Below are positions 37,343-50,600 of a DNA stretch of 64,000 nt, piece after piece (position 1 is the stretch's first letter; every line of letters starts with the position of its first letter). Under the pieces are notes generated by a model that had not been told where the DNA came from, did not search any database, and saw nothing but the letters and a program-made list of their open reading frames with translations. The stretch comes from Escallonia rubra (Eukaryota; Streptophyta; Magnoliopsida; Escalloniales; Escalloniaceae). Location: positions 1 to 64,000 of the forward strand of contig JAVXUO010000405.1 in the NCBI GenBank assembly GCA_033065855.1. The letters are read 5' to 3'. The position numbers were made by a program, and so were the translations under genes.

Positions 37343-40164
37343 CTAAGGCTTGTAATATTTCGTGGGTACAAAAGGCATTTTCGTAACAGCTCCCTCATAG
37401 GACTTTCCACGAACAACAATCTTAAGTTTGGTGCCTGCCTTGTGGGATCCAGACTTCACATATCCCATCGCTATGTTCTTCTTGAGGCAGGGGCTAAATC
37501 CCCCACTGGTGACTTCCCCTATGTTTTCGCCCTTCTCACTCTGAATCTCACTGTGACCTCTAGCAGGTGGACCCGAGGAGAAAAAACCGACTCGCCTGAT
37601 TGATGGGCCCTCTGCAATCTGTTTAAGTATCACCTCCGCACCAAGAAAACCACCTTCTGCCCTTCTTCTCTTTCCTATGGCCCAAGTCAGTCCAGCCTCT
37701 ACAGGTGTTGTGTGTTGCTCCATGTCATTGCCATACAAGCACAACCCAGCTTCAAGCCGAAGACTGTCTCGAGCACCCAGCCCAGTCAACCTTACTTTTC
37801 CTTCAGACTTTTCCAGAATTTGCTTTGCAAGATCTACTGCATGTTCTGAAGGAACAGAGATCTCAAATCCATCTTCACCAGTATACCTGGAAAAGCATCA
37901 AGCAATATAGGGAAACATATACAGCATTTAGTGCATAATGATGAAAGATCTTGCTTATAGGCAAGTCAAGCGTGCAAATCTCGAGTAAGAAACTTCATGG
38001 AACTGCGAACTTTATATCCTGAAAAGTCAGAGAGAAATCTAACTCATGCTGTTCAAAGCAGCCAAAGTGACTGTGTCCTATATATCTACACGGATTTGGC
38101 AGGAAATTAACAAGCCTTTGATGCATTTCTAGAACGGAAGGTTATGAGCTGTAAACCAGCTTTTATATTTACCTTTATCCTGAACTTCGAATACTGACCA
38201 CAAGACACCATCAGAGATACACCTAGTCTACACTAATTCCAATAAAAGATGTCTGAATCACTTCAATCGTCCTAGCCCTGACTGAAGCACAATTGCTCTA
38301 AATGGAAACCCACAGGACGACGAGCTAAATCATGAACTATGGACATTGTTCTGAATTGGAATCGTTGGCAAAGAGTTGAACTCAAGCGGTACAGGCAAAA
38401 GTCTTAGTGGGCAAACTACCATCCTCAAAATAGCTCCCCGAGCCTCATTTAATAAGGCCTAAAGCAATTTAAGTTGATAAAGAGTACAATAAATTGACCA
38501 GAGGTTGCATTCCTGGCTTGAGGCTTTCGCTTCGTGTGGATTAAAAAACAACAAAAAGACGAGACACTAAGTGTAAATGACACAGTAAAGAAACTCTCAG
38601 GAGCAGTTATCACGTGGCATCAGATTTCTCTTCATCATACTTACTAAAAAAAAATGGGACATTTAAAGGAAGTCCTAGACATATGATGCACATTTAGGCT
38701 CCTATTGACCTACAGTATTAATCATATCATACATTGATGCAGAACTGAATCACCCCATTAAACAATAATTGTTGGGTCATTTATCAGATAATAGCGTCTA
38801 GTAAATGTCAGAAGAGAACAGCATCACATGCCCGACCCTGTTCCTATTACCACAACCAAGTAGTCATTTCCAGAGAGAAAGTGGAAGATAACTTACCCTG
38901 TTCTCGTGAGGTAGCAGTACACCCCATTGATGTCCAACATCCGGAACTCTCCAAAGTATAGCTTGCTCAAATCATCCTTCGTCAGGTGTTGAAGCACCGG
39001 TCCTGCAAGAGGACCCTGCACCATAGGCATTCAAAATATGTAACTACGTGCAACATATTCAGACATGAAGGAACTAACACGCGGGCAAACCATTAATCAT
39101 ATTAGTTTGAATGCTTTTTTTTTATCTGGGTTTGCAGGTTTTTCGTGTTCCTGTGGTATTCTTTTGGGTTGCTCATGTATACATGTACCCAGATAAACTT
39201 TACTAACATTTAGGTCAAGTTCTCAGAGGTCACCGTACTGTGGGAAGTACAAAAAAACAAATGGAAAAGAGGACATTTAGACACATACATGTTTAGAAAA
39301 CCCCAAGTCTAGGGACATCAGTAAAGGGAGGGAGTTGGTCTGCTATGCTACGCGCATCTTTCCATACATAATACATACTTTAGCCACTAGACAGACAAAA
39401 AACATCGCTACTGTAGCAGGCAACAAGCACATTCATGGCCAATTGGGCAAAAGGATGCATATCACTATAAAGCTATTAGACTGATGAAACGTTACTAATT
39501 GGCCCCATTATTACTATTTACTTTGAAACTTCAAAATGCTGTTAGAGAGAGGATCAAATTTTGCAGAATATTAGAACGCAATGGAACTAGACGAAATATT
39601 CACCTGGAGAGCTAGAAGAGATCTTTCATCATGGATGTGCCATGACACATCCCCACCTTTGGCTTTGAATGCCTTCATATGCTCCTCGATGTGTGCAAGA
39701 TCCTTATCTCTGCATCCTGCATTCACTACCAAGTATATGTGATCATTTGTCACCTTGGTAATCACTGAATCATCTATTGCCCCTCCTTTCTCGTTAGTGA
39801 AGACAGTCAAAGTCCCCGTGTTAGGGGCAAGTCCGGCAACATCAGCAACGACCAGCTTTTCTAGAAATGGGATGCAGTCTTTCCCTTTGAGACTCAGCCC
39901 ACACATATGGGAAACATCAAAGAGGCTACCATTCTCCCGACAATTCAATGTAGAATCCATGATCGAGTCCTTGTACTGGATTGGCATACTCCAACCAGCA
40001 AAGGGCACCATCTTCCCACCATGGGCAACATGGAAGTCGTACAGAACAGTCTTCTTGAGATCAGCTTCTGAGGCAAAGTATCTACGAGCCACAGCCTTCT
40101 TATCAGTCTGAGCAAGACGGCGGGTGATTGATTGCCCAAGTTGCCACAAACCCGCTCCTCTCAT
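37343..40164 (-). CDS. GDCST: Aminomethyltransferase, mitochondrial (glycine cleavage system T-protein)
   Basis: T-protein transfers the methylene group from aminomethyl-lipoyl H-protein to tetrahydrofolate, releasing ammonia, in the mitochondrial glycine decarboxylase complex of photorespiration. Three exons (40164-39604, 39015-38897, 37886-37343) give 407 aa, the normal length. An Arg-rich presequence ([19 protein letters not shown]) is followed by [15 protein letters not shown], close to the mature start known for plant T-proteins. Folate-binding-domain blocks [25 protein letters not shown] and [14 protein letters not shown] are intact. The C-terminal barrel ends [11 protein letters not shown], the conserved family ending. 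A 5' untranslated intron probably spans 40812-40168. The sequence is highly conserved and intact, so it is likely functional. Confidence 0.97.
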
Positions 40165-40167
40165 TTT

Positions 40168-40812
40168 CTTAGATTGAGATGTATCTGATCAAAAATATAG
40201 TAAAATTGTCAAAATCACATTTTTCACACAGGATGGGGATATACAGATCTTGTAAACAATCGCACTAGTTCCTTTGATAAACTTGAGATGAACTTAAGTG
40301 GGTGACAATCCAAAACCTTCTTGCTAACAAAATCTTCAAAAGGAAGTTTATAAAGAACAAAGGAACAAAATGACGCTCCAAGTCTCCAACAGTTGAATGC
40401 CAATCCAATCAATTTGTTACATTAAGAACAAATGAAGCTCCTTAGCACAAGAACTAAATCAATCTAGTGAGTGCCATTCACACAAAAGTTCTTAAGCAAA
40501 AAAAATGCAACACCTTAGATTAATTGAATCGAATGGTAACAGGTATTCTAATATATACGCATTGGTGTACGCACAATATAAACCAGTCTGTGATGTTGCT
40601 TTAGTTATGTGAAACAGCATTAGTGGGTTCAATCCATCTACCCAACCGGTACATTCCATGAGTCACTGAATCTTAAATCACGTATTCCATGAGTCACCCA
40701 AATCATGATAGATCCCTTGACACCCAGAAAGACAAATGTAACGAACAAGACCAGAACGGCAGAACCCAAGATTAATACGGACAGCAAGAGAAGTGCAACA
40801 GAGAGAACTTAC
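40168..40812 (-). other. Probable 5' untranslated intron of the T-protein gene
   Basis: On the minus strand a good donor (AACTG/GTAAGTTC at 40813/40812) lies near the expected transcript start. A good acceptor (CAATCTAAG at 40168) ends three bases before the ATG at 40164. Introns at this position often raise expression. Inferred from splice motifs only. Confidence 0.6.
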
Positions 40813-40907
40813 CAGTTAGAAAGCTTGAGCAAATCTCGAGGCTGAGAGGCTTAGATGAGCATGATTTGGGTGCTGCTGATTTTAAGGAGGACAAACAAGA
40901 TTGATAG

Positions 40908-40914
40908 TTATATA
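40908..40914 (-). promoter_or_regulatory. Probable TATA box of the T-protein gene
   Basis: On the minus strand TATATAA lies about 95 bases before the putative first splice donor, which leaves room for a leader of 60-70 bases. CT-rich DNA at 41070-41100 lies further upstream. Confidence 0.5.
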
Positions 40915-41217
40915 GAGTAATGCAAAAAAACAGTATATATACTTATAAATTTGTATGGGAATAAAAAAGTGAGGGATGTTTGGTGGGTATAGAGTGGGTG
41001 GAGGAGGCTCTCTCTCATAGATCGAGCCCCATCGGTACTGAGTGGTGGTGGTAGGAATTGATATAACCTTGTCACCTCTCCCTCTCCCTCTCTCTCCCCT
41101 CGTGGGTCGTTTGGTGAATTGTTTATGGAACAACGCTTTTACCCACGCTTTGAAGTTGTTATTAGTGACGCTTTTAGACGCGTACACGAATGGCGGAGAA
41201 TAGTGGAGCACGTTTGT

Positions 41218-42045
41218 CAGTTTTCTTGTTTGATAAAACTGAAATTTAAGTGCTGAAAAAGTTAAGCACTGAATTTGTAAAACTGAAAACTTTAAGCGAC
41301 TGAATTTTTACTGAAAAATAAGTTAACATGTTTGGTAAATCAAAAGCAGATAACTGAAAATTGTTTATTTACAAATTTATCCATTTTACCAAAATTATTC
41401 ATTTGTTTAAGTACTTTGTAACTTTTTTTTTTTTTTTTAGGGGAGGCTAAAATCATGTTGATGGTGGTGGTGGTGGTGGTGGCGGTGACAACAAAAAACT
41501 GTCAATGGTGGCGGTAATGGAGCATGACGACGTGGTGTTGGTAATTGTGATGATAGCGAAAAACATCGACATGGCGGTCAGTGGTTGTAGTGTGGTGGAT
41601 CTTTAGATGATTTTGGCGAAAACATACGTAGTGACAACAACGACGGTATGGTGAAGGTGGCGATGTCCTTGTGATGGTGTCGGTGGTGGTGGTGATAGTG
41701 ACTATGTCATGGTAATTGTGGTGGTGATAACAAAAGGAAATAATGGTTGTGGTGGTACTTGTATTGTGGTGGAGACGGTGTTGTCAGCAAATTAATTGAG
41801 GCGACATAACGGTGATAATTATTATTTTTTATGTAAAAAAATGTTAAATAACTTTTTTAACCATCGCACTTTGAATTAAGTGATCAGCATTAAGTAAGTC
41901 CACCTGACTTAAAATTTTAGTCTATTTTTGGTAGGACTTAATTTTTTAAGTGATACAAGATTTAGCGTTATCAAACGCACTTAATTAAAAATCATTGAAA
42001 ACTTTAAGTTTTAAGTGCTTAATTGCGTTATCAAACACACCCTTA
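41218..42045. mobile_element. Probable terminal-inverted-repeat element with GGT-rich core
   Basis: The left part carries TTGTTTGATAAAACTGAA and several AAGTGCTGAA/AAGCACTGAA words. The right part, read in reverse, gives TAAGGGTGTGTTTGATAACG followed by AAGCACTTAAAACTTAAAG. The ends therefore match as imperfect, multi-part inverted repeats. The core (about 41460-41790) is a long run of GGT/GTGGTG-type triplets. No transposase is visible. The exact ends and target duplication are unresolved. Confidence 0.55.
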
Positions 42046-42445
42046 GTTTACGAGTTTATGGTGATTCACTGTAGAAAGAGACGCCTTTTCTTCCATAATC
42101 TTTCTTTTCTTCCTTTTTAAAACTCGCAAACAGAGTAATTGTATCATCGATTATAATCATAATCTCGCACTTATTAAACAACATGAAGAATAAACTGAGT
42201 GAACCAATTATAATGTCATTTAATAATGTGTAGCACGAAAAAATTAGTATATGTTTCTTAAAGCACAAATTTGGGTTTTTACATTTCTAATCAAAAGATT
42301 TGCTATATTGAAAGTCACGGTCTAGGCAACACAATGGGATAAGTATGCCTCTCCCTTAGTATAGTAATGACATATTGACTTGTTCTGACCCGTTTCAGTA
42401 CTCCGTGAAAATGTATTGAAACGGGTCTAAATCGGAGGTTTGTGA

Positions 42446-42976
42446 TAGGGGTGAGTACGGTTCGGTTGGTTCAGTTTGAAGGCTGAATACCAAACCGAAC
42501 TGACCACCATCGGTTTAGAAGAAAAAAATCAAACCGTAGTTGAACAATTTGGTTTCAACGGTTTGGACGGATTGACCGGTTTTGGTTATTAATTAATTTT
42601 TGAATTTTTTTGGGCCTAAATATTGATTATTTCGCATTATTTATATACATAATAACTAGTTTTTTAGAGCCTACCTATTGAAATTAGGTAGAGTTTACAC
42701 ATATATGTGGTGGTTAGATCGTAAGTATAGCAAAAATTAAATAATGACTAGGATTAGATAAAGATTTATAAATTTTTAATTAGATATATATAGGTTCGGT
42801 TTGGTTCGGTTTAGAACGGTTTCGAAAAAATCAAACCGAACCAACCGAACCGAACATCGGTTTGGTAAAAAAAAAACCAAACCAATTGTTTCTTTAAATC
42901 GGTTTGTGATCAACCGGTTTGGTCGGTTCGGTTTGACCGGTTGGATTGATTTTAACGGTTCAAATGTTCACCCCTA
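42446..42976. mobile_element. hAT-type MITE, 531 bp, rich in CGGTTTGGTT
   Basis: The ends are TAGGGGTGAGTA and, read in reverse, TAGGGGTGAACAT. Both continue into many CGGTT/CGGTTTGG words and their complements (AACCGAACC), so the arms can fold on each other. The flanking 8-mers are GTTTGTGA (42438-42445) and ATTTATGA (42977-42984), differing by two G/A transitions, as expected of an aged 8-bp hAT target duplication. Confidence 0.75.
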
Positions 42977-44508
42977 ATTTATGAATATGAAGCGGGTAGA
43001 GATATGCATATCAGTCAAATCCGGTCCATTGTCATCCCCACAACTCCTGATACCAAATCACACACAACCAAGAAACGACGTCGGTGTGGAAATGACAAAC
43101 TTCAAAAGTCCAAACATCAAGAGCCAGAAAATTTCAATTGGAAGAAGCTCCGGGAGCCATTCATAAAATTCGTGGCCCCCAGTAAGCTCCCAAGACAGAT
43201 TCTTTATTTATACTAGGGTATAAATAGACACACATGTTAGATGCAGGACCCTATTTCAGATTCTTTATCTTGTTGTTCATGAGGTTGTTAATCTTTATAT
43301 ATAGTGTAATTGGACTGTAATTGTTTTTATTTCTTCCGCAGATGAGATTATCTGAACCTTGCTGAGGTGAGTATTAGTTTACTAATGCACAGAAACTCAG
43401 TTTTATGTCAAACATACTGATCAGTAGCTAGGAAATCCATGAGAAAGAGTGTGTGTGTGCGAGCGCGCGCGCGCTTGTGTATTGGATTCCTCATAGTATG
43501 ACAACCTTCAACTCTCTCCCTCTATCTCTCTCAGCTGCTGCTTTTTTCTTCTTGTGGATGGTTTTGGTTTTTTTTTTTTTTGTGGGTGGGGGGGGAGGAG
43601 GGGGGGGTGATTATTTTCCTCTTCACTTCTTCAGTTTGACTGCAAATTGAGGAAATTACTTGGATCCTTTTCCTGTTCAAGCTTTTCGCTTTTTGCCCTT
43701 ACAGCATATGTGTAATATAATACGCTCAATTCTCTGCGTTTTGACTTTGTAGGACACCTCTCATACGAATAGTACTCGACTTTTAGTTTCCTGAACAAGC
43801 AAATCCTTAGATATCCTAGATAGTGTTGGCATTGAGGCAAAATAGTGTGTTTGGATTGTAGATGAATGGTCGTGAAGATTAAAATATAAGAATGATCTAG
43901 TGTATGATATGGAGTCGTAGTTGCATTAATCATGCAGATGCTGTTACCGAAAGGTTCTTCACCTTTCACTCTTGGTAAGTAGAAACTTGGATGGGTTCTT
44001 AATATTTGTGAAGTTTAGGCTGACCTTTAGGAAAGCACCCAGATGGAGACTTCATATAGATATATAATGCAGAAGTCTTGCCAGGATGCTATCCCTTTTT
44101 GTACTCTACACACATGTAATGTTCTGCCATTTAGAAATATATGAAGTTTACGGACAAGAATTCCACAATTCAACCAATGTTCTCAAAAAGGGTTCCCTTC
44201 TACGACCCTTTGGATATGATAGTCCACTAGGTAACTGGAAAGCCTAGGTGAAGAGTACGAACTATCTGATATCGCTTATATTCCAAGAGAAGTGTAAAAG
44301 GACAAAGGCGCGCAGCCCGTATCTCCATCCTTGAACTCGTTATAGAGTAACCACGCTTAAGGTAGGCCTCAACCAGCCTGTAGTAGTATAAACCTTAGGG
44401 AAAAGGGGACAACTTTCTTTACCAGTTTCAGTTTGATTATGTTTATTGCTATTTACCTTGGGACTAAGTGTTGGGTACCATTTGAAGGTAACATATCATG
44501 GTTCAACC

Positions 44509-46886
44509 ATGCTGAATTTTAACACTCCTGGAGCCATCAGCAAGTGCCTGGCATTTTCTGACACTGGCACACTTCATGAGGCTACTCCATGCAAGGCTGC
44601 AAATTGTAATTCTGTGATGAGTACTGTAGTTTCTACTATCCCTGTCAAGGGTCGTTGTGATAGAGGACTGCCGGGTTCTCCTTTCTCTTGGAACGGCTGT
44701 AATCAACTTAAGATTCATCACTTATCACACCAAATAACTTCGAAGAGATGGCTGGTGAGTGGTGAGCAGTAGCACAACCAGTACACTGAATAATTTGCAC
44801 CTCGATTCTGTTTAACTGTTAGTTGATGATTGTAAATAATTCTTGTTTCCCTGCTACAGTGCCGATTCAATGATTCCATTTCCCCAGATGATGAATATCG
44901 CTCATCACGTAATATAGCAGTCAGCTTGTTTAGGCGATACAGAAATTTCATAGACCGCGGAGGAGGTGACAACTTAAAAGTATATTTTCTGGTACATTCA
45001 ATCTGTTTGTGTGATGTCGGCTTGTGGTTTTCCTTAAAGAACATGCTTGATTATGTGATTACTAGGAGTTCATTAGCGCCGGGGTAAATGCTTATGCATT
45101 GGGATGCACTGATGAAGGACTGAGGAAAGAACTTAGCAATATGAAGGAGGCTGGTGTTGAGATTGAAGAAATGCAAACGTATGGTGGAGGCACCAGTTTA
45201 AAATCCAAAATTTGCTATGAGGAGGTGAGCCAACCTTATCAAAATTGAACATCGAGTCAACAAGCTGGTCTAAGGCGTAATAACGTCCATTCTGGGTTTA
45301 CTTTCATTGTCCGAAAATGATCACAATTCTGAATCCCTGGATTGCAGTTGCACAAATTCCTATAGTTTATAAATTCATTACCATCTTTGTTCTTCGTGCA
45401 AACAGTCAGCTTCACCTGAACCAAGCATAATTTCTCTATGAGCTTGCAATCATATAGCCACAGTTACTGAGTTTGTTCAAGGCATAAACTCTATTTGTTT
45501 GGCCAATCTTGCTTTTGTCATGAAAGGACATAGTATGCTGAGGTATACTCTCTCTGAGATCACTCCATCTCTGAGGTTCCTCTCTGGTTCGAGCATTCCA
45601 AGATGTCATTTTGTAGGATTTAGTTTTGCTTTTCAGTCTAAATGAACCTGATACATACAAGCTTAAACCTATAGTGCAGATCCTGGTTCTGACAGCTGCA
45701 GTAGCAATGTGCTTTGTCTAGGTGTCAATCCAGATAATTATGCCGATATAAGTATACAGATCTCTTGTCATGCAGTCTATCTGTTGAAGCATGATAACAT
45801 TGTTAGACATGGGCCCATTCTTGACCATCAGCTTTTAGGATTGTTGCCAATTATTAGCATGGTATAAGAGATCTTTGATTGGCCAGGTGCCGGTTTGAAG
45901 TCTTCTCACTTGCATTTCATACTCCAATCATTAGTGCAATTTGCATGTAATCTGTTGAATTAGTAAGAAAAGTGACTGTACAAATTCCTGTTTTGCAACG
46001 CAGGCTAACGAGTGCATTCTATGGCTGAGCATTATATTCATTACTATCCTGTGTACACCACAGCCAACTATAGTTCGGTGGTCATCCACGCCTCCTGTAT
46101 CAGACGATATACTGCTTCAGTGGAAAGGCTTCTGTGCTATCATAGCAAATGCATACTATGTGAGAGGAATGGCATGGTGAGGTGCTCTTTCACCTTATTT
46201 AACTGCCAGTGTTATGTATAACATGGTCTATATTATCCCAGTATCATTGTATATACGAGGGGCTAACTATCCTCTTACCAACTACTGTAACATCTTTGTT
46301 GAAACATGTTACTTAAAGCGTTCTTCTATCTACCATTATTCATATTTGGGAGTCTTCATATAGACCCAAGTGGAAAAACGATTTCTGCTTCCATAAATTG
46401 CGAGTTATGATCATTATTTCAACTATGCGAAAATGCTCTTAGGGTGAGCTATTTAATGTGTATATGCCTGCTTTATTTCCTATCATTGCCACACATGTTC
46501 TGAAGCCCTTGGCAAAAGGTGAAAGTGTTTGACATCGATTCCCTCTGTTTTCACCCAAGGCTTCCTGTGAAGACACTTCAACTAGAGCAAATGGCAGTAA
46601 TCGGTCATGCTGAGGAGCCATCGCTTGTTGCTAGCCGTATGAGATTAATTTTCAGCACACTTGAGGTCAGTTTGATTTCCCTACGCTCTGAATAATGGAA
46701 CATAAGGAAATTATACAGATGGGAGAAGATACAGCATCCAGGATAGTCAGTGAAAACTCATAAGAACAATATTGTTATTACAACTAGCCCACAGTTATAT
46801 CCATGACGACTTTTAGGTGAACCTGACTGTGATGATGATTTTCTTCGCTCGTGCAGGTTGTGAGTCCACAGTGGCCGAGAGTTTAG
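44509..46886 (+). CDS. Conserved-looking plant protein of unknown function
   Basis: Six exons (44509-44754, 44860-44979, 45066-45224, 46004-46176, 46560-46665, 46857-46886) keep one frame and give 277 aa. The N-terminal 80 residues, from MLNFNTPGAISKC, are rich in Ser, Thr, Cys and basic residues with few acids and could be a plastid transit peptide. The body contains SRNIAVSLFRRYRNFID, EFISAGVNAYALGCTDEGL and ELSNMKEAGVEIEEMQTYGG. A hydrophobic stretch (ECILWLSIIFITILCTPQP) and QWKGFCAIIANAYYVRGMAW follow, and the end is SPQWPRV. I believe this is a plant-wide uncharacterised domain family but cannot name it with certainty. Exon 2 could end at a later donor (after TTTCTG), adding four residues. 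Non-coding exons may lie further 5'. Confidence 0.75.
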
Positions 46887-47686
46887 CAGATTTTCTGAAA
46901 AGACGAAGATATATGGACTTCCTCAAATTGAACTTTAGTTTGTAGGCCTCGTTCAATTATAATCTGTATAGTAGTTTAGCATGAAATTCACCATTTTCTG
47001 TGAATCTTCCATATGAACATGCCCTTCATGGAATGTTTCGAAAGCAAACCCCGCCATTGCAATTTATCAAGGTGGATCTTGATCAGTGCTTCCTGTTTGA
47101 AACTCTGCCCTAAAATATGGCACTTCATTTTTTCAGGCTTCATCTTCTATCTCTAGTAGTTCTTGCATTGTCAACAGAAGGAATATACATGGTGTGCCTG
47201 TTATGCAACAAAAAATATATTTTGTGCGACTTGGACTAAGGATCTCATAATTCACATTCAACTGTATGCAAGTAATTAGGACTAGGTAGGAAAGATATTT
47301 GCTGTGAAAGAGTACATGAAAGAGGTCTTCCAACCAAAACTTTTCTACACATAAGCAGACGGGTCCTTCATCTTTGTGACACTTTTTTGCTTAAGAATCC
47401 TGGCAATCAGATTAAGCTGTTTGTCTAATCTATTTGTATTTGCTCCTCATCACAAAATCGAAGTACTTAGAAACAGACCGAAGCAGATAACGGCGACATT
47501 TTACATGAACAAATCAGAAATTGAGAAATGGAAATTCTATTCCCTGCTCTGTGCTTCTTCCACGGTACATAACCCGGAAGATTGGAAGAAAATGGAAGAA
47601 AACAAGAGAAGGGGGAGGGGGAGGAGGGGGGGTTGGGTTTACAAAAGAGGTCAAAACTGAAAGTAAATAAGCTATGTTCATATTTG
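46887..47686. other. Convergent intergenic region
   Basis: Lies between the stop codons of the unknown-function gene (+) and UTP6 (-). It probably holds both 3' untranslated regions; no other feature was seen. Confidence 0.6.
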
Positions 47687-50600
47687 TCACAAGTGTCTAC
47701 AAGCCAGAAGTGCAGCGTTGCCTTTAAGCGTCTTCTTTGCTCGCCAATAGACAGCTGCAGCTGTTTCTGACGTTCCCATCTGTAAATGGATCAAAGGAGT
47801 TATCTTAGGAGGTAGTCTATTGCCAGATATTGCAGACATGTAAATGAATCCCAATGATAAATCTGGGGGGTTATGCCCATCTAGCACCCACTGCACCGTC
47901 GCCTCAAAATCTAGTATAATTCTCTACAATAATTAGTCTATATGTCGCAAAAAAAGAGTGTATACCTTAATCTCCATGGAATGATAATCTTGCCACAAGC
48001 TCACATCTTGGTCATAGGTCATAAGTGCAGATTCAAATACCTTACGGGCTTTTGGAAGAGAGTCTTTTTCACCAGTAGATGCAAGGTTCAATTCCAGGTC
48101 AATGCAATTTCTGTATATTGCAAGACCAGGATGAGGTAAAGCAAGAAATCTGCAATTGAAACATGATAGAAGGTCAGGAACTTCATGCCATCCCAATTAG
48201 CAAATTAGAAATGATCACATGTAAACAAGACTCATTTTTTTCGGGATACCTCTGGTAAAGATTACTCATATGACAGGTAAGCCGAGTGGCACAGACAACA
48301 GATATTGAACACGAGCATGATATAAGATATTATGGAAAACCTATGCAGATGTGCAATGAAAATTTGGAATGTCTTCCATTTTCTTCTTCCTTCCAAAAGA
48401 TGGCAAGCTCAAGAAACATGGTCTAAATAATTTGTCACGGTATGCACTACTACGAGAAGAATATGTAGCAAATAAAAATGGAATAGAAAAGGTGTCTCCC
48501 TACCAGCTTCAATAAAGTTAGTTCTTCAACAGTTAAATTCTTTTCCTAAGTAGAAATTCAGTCGGATGCTGTCCATGTGTACATTGCTTATATACGGGAC
48601 ACACACATAGTGGACTCTAAGGGTGTACTCATCTATAGTCAAAAGTTGACATATGTCTCCCACTAAGATCCTTGTGCCACTCGGCAAAAAAGTGTCAGCA
48701 ATGTCTGATGGAAATGCCCAAGAAGAGCACATGCTTGTTGGCCACCAAAAGCCACCCAGCACAGACATCTCCCTCGTTGAAGTGTCTGTGCTGCTTAGTA
48801 AGTGGAAACAACTACAAAGAATGTGGCAACCACAAAGCTGTAATGAAGCGCTAATATGACCATTATAAAGCACACGAAAAAAAAAATATGCATGTATTTT
48901 AGCAACGTACCGCTTGTACATCTGTCTTGCACTTTGAATTCCATCCTCTTGAAGAATAAAATTTACAATTGCAGAAGAAAGGGAAAATCCAGCGTCACTG
49001 CCACCGTCTTTAGCCGACAAAGTGAGGGAAATCTCTACCAGCATGTCAAAATAATTTCTCTGGCTTGCGAAAAATTTGAGGGCCTGTAGAAGAAATAATA
49101 TTAACCAACAAACTCTTTCTTATAAGTCCAATACTGACCGAAAGTTTAATCCATAAATCTAGTGTTGATCAAAACACCCAAGCAGGCATGATTTGCCATG
49201 AGGCCAATATTCCACTAATCTTCCTTTTGGAGCACAAGAAACTACAATTTTTTAAATAAAAATGTAACCTTGAACAAAGAAGGTGTCTCCATGTTTCTTC
49301 ATGGAAGTCTGCCATGATTTTAGAGGTCGTGACTCGAGGGATCCCACCTAAATTTTCTCGTCAAAATTTGTCTGAGGAGAGTAAACATTTTTGTTAATTA
49401 CCTCTAAAGCTGTTCCAGATTTTTAAGGATATAGCCATGCATCAAAGAGAACCTTCCAAGAGCTTTCTTCAAGATTCAACCATAACTGGGACAACTGCAC
49501 GGTTTTGGCTGGATCTACACCCCACTAGTATGGTTTCAGAATGTGAACTGCTACTAATTCAGTTAATAGTGGGGGAAGATCATGGTAGCAGAATAAATTG
49601 TCTGGTGAGACCCCTTATTTTGCCAACTAAATTTCGTAAGAGTACTTAATAAAGCTGCACACCACCTCAACTGCCTTCCTCAATCGCCAACGGAAAGCAC
49701 TTGAAAGTGTTCCTACGACCAGATAACAACTTACATTCCCTCCCATTCTTTTGTCAAGCAATTAAAGATCATATTGGTCATGCTTTTGTGAGAAAATCAA
49801 GCCTTGGACCCTTTTAACAGAAGAAGATAAGTTAGGCCAGTTGGGATTCCAGGAATGTGGGAATTTCAGCCTAGAGGCAGGATTATTGAATAAGATATAA
49901 CCAAAAGATACTTCTGTACTGCTATTAGATATGCAGCACTTGCACCAAAACATTGTAGTATTACATGCGTCAGATGGTCGATCTGTTTTATTTTGACGAA
50001 AAAAAACTATACATGTGTATAGTTGGTGCCAATCCAAGGTGCCTGAATAGAGTTGCATCTGGGCCCTCCAAGTAGGTGTTATATTGTGAACCTGAACCTA
50101 ACAACAGCTGCTTTGCTCAATTGATGCCTGCAGCCTAAGGTAATTCAGATTCATCCACGTATGTGAATCAACAATGCAATGTGATTTATGTCCAAAGACC
50201 ATCCTACCGTATGTCTATGGAGATGGACTCACGGGTCATTTATTGTGCAAGAAAAGTCTAAGAGTAAGGCAAAGATATCATAATAACAAGCTTCTGCTTA
50301 TAGCTTATAGATTCAAATAATGAGGCCTGTGGTATATAGATCAGTTTTATTCTTCTCTGGACCCTTATCCTCAACCAAATGTAGCCAAATTTTCTACAAC
50401 CTTCTACATCAAGATCACTCAAGGGCCAAGACACATTCCTAAGTTCCATAAATTACACACTGTCTTCCTTCTCAATTCAAGATGTCTCTTTCCAGCGTAG
50501 TATTAAAGAAAAGGATCCGAAGTCTTAATCACATGAATAAAAGAATAATGCAAGAATGAAAATATGCCGATGTTGCAAAATAGATAAAAATGTAAACATA

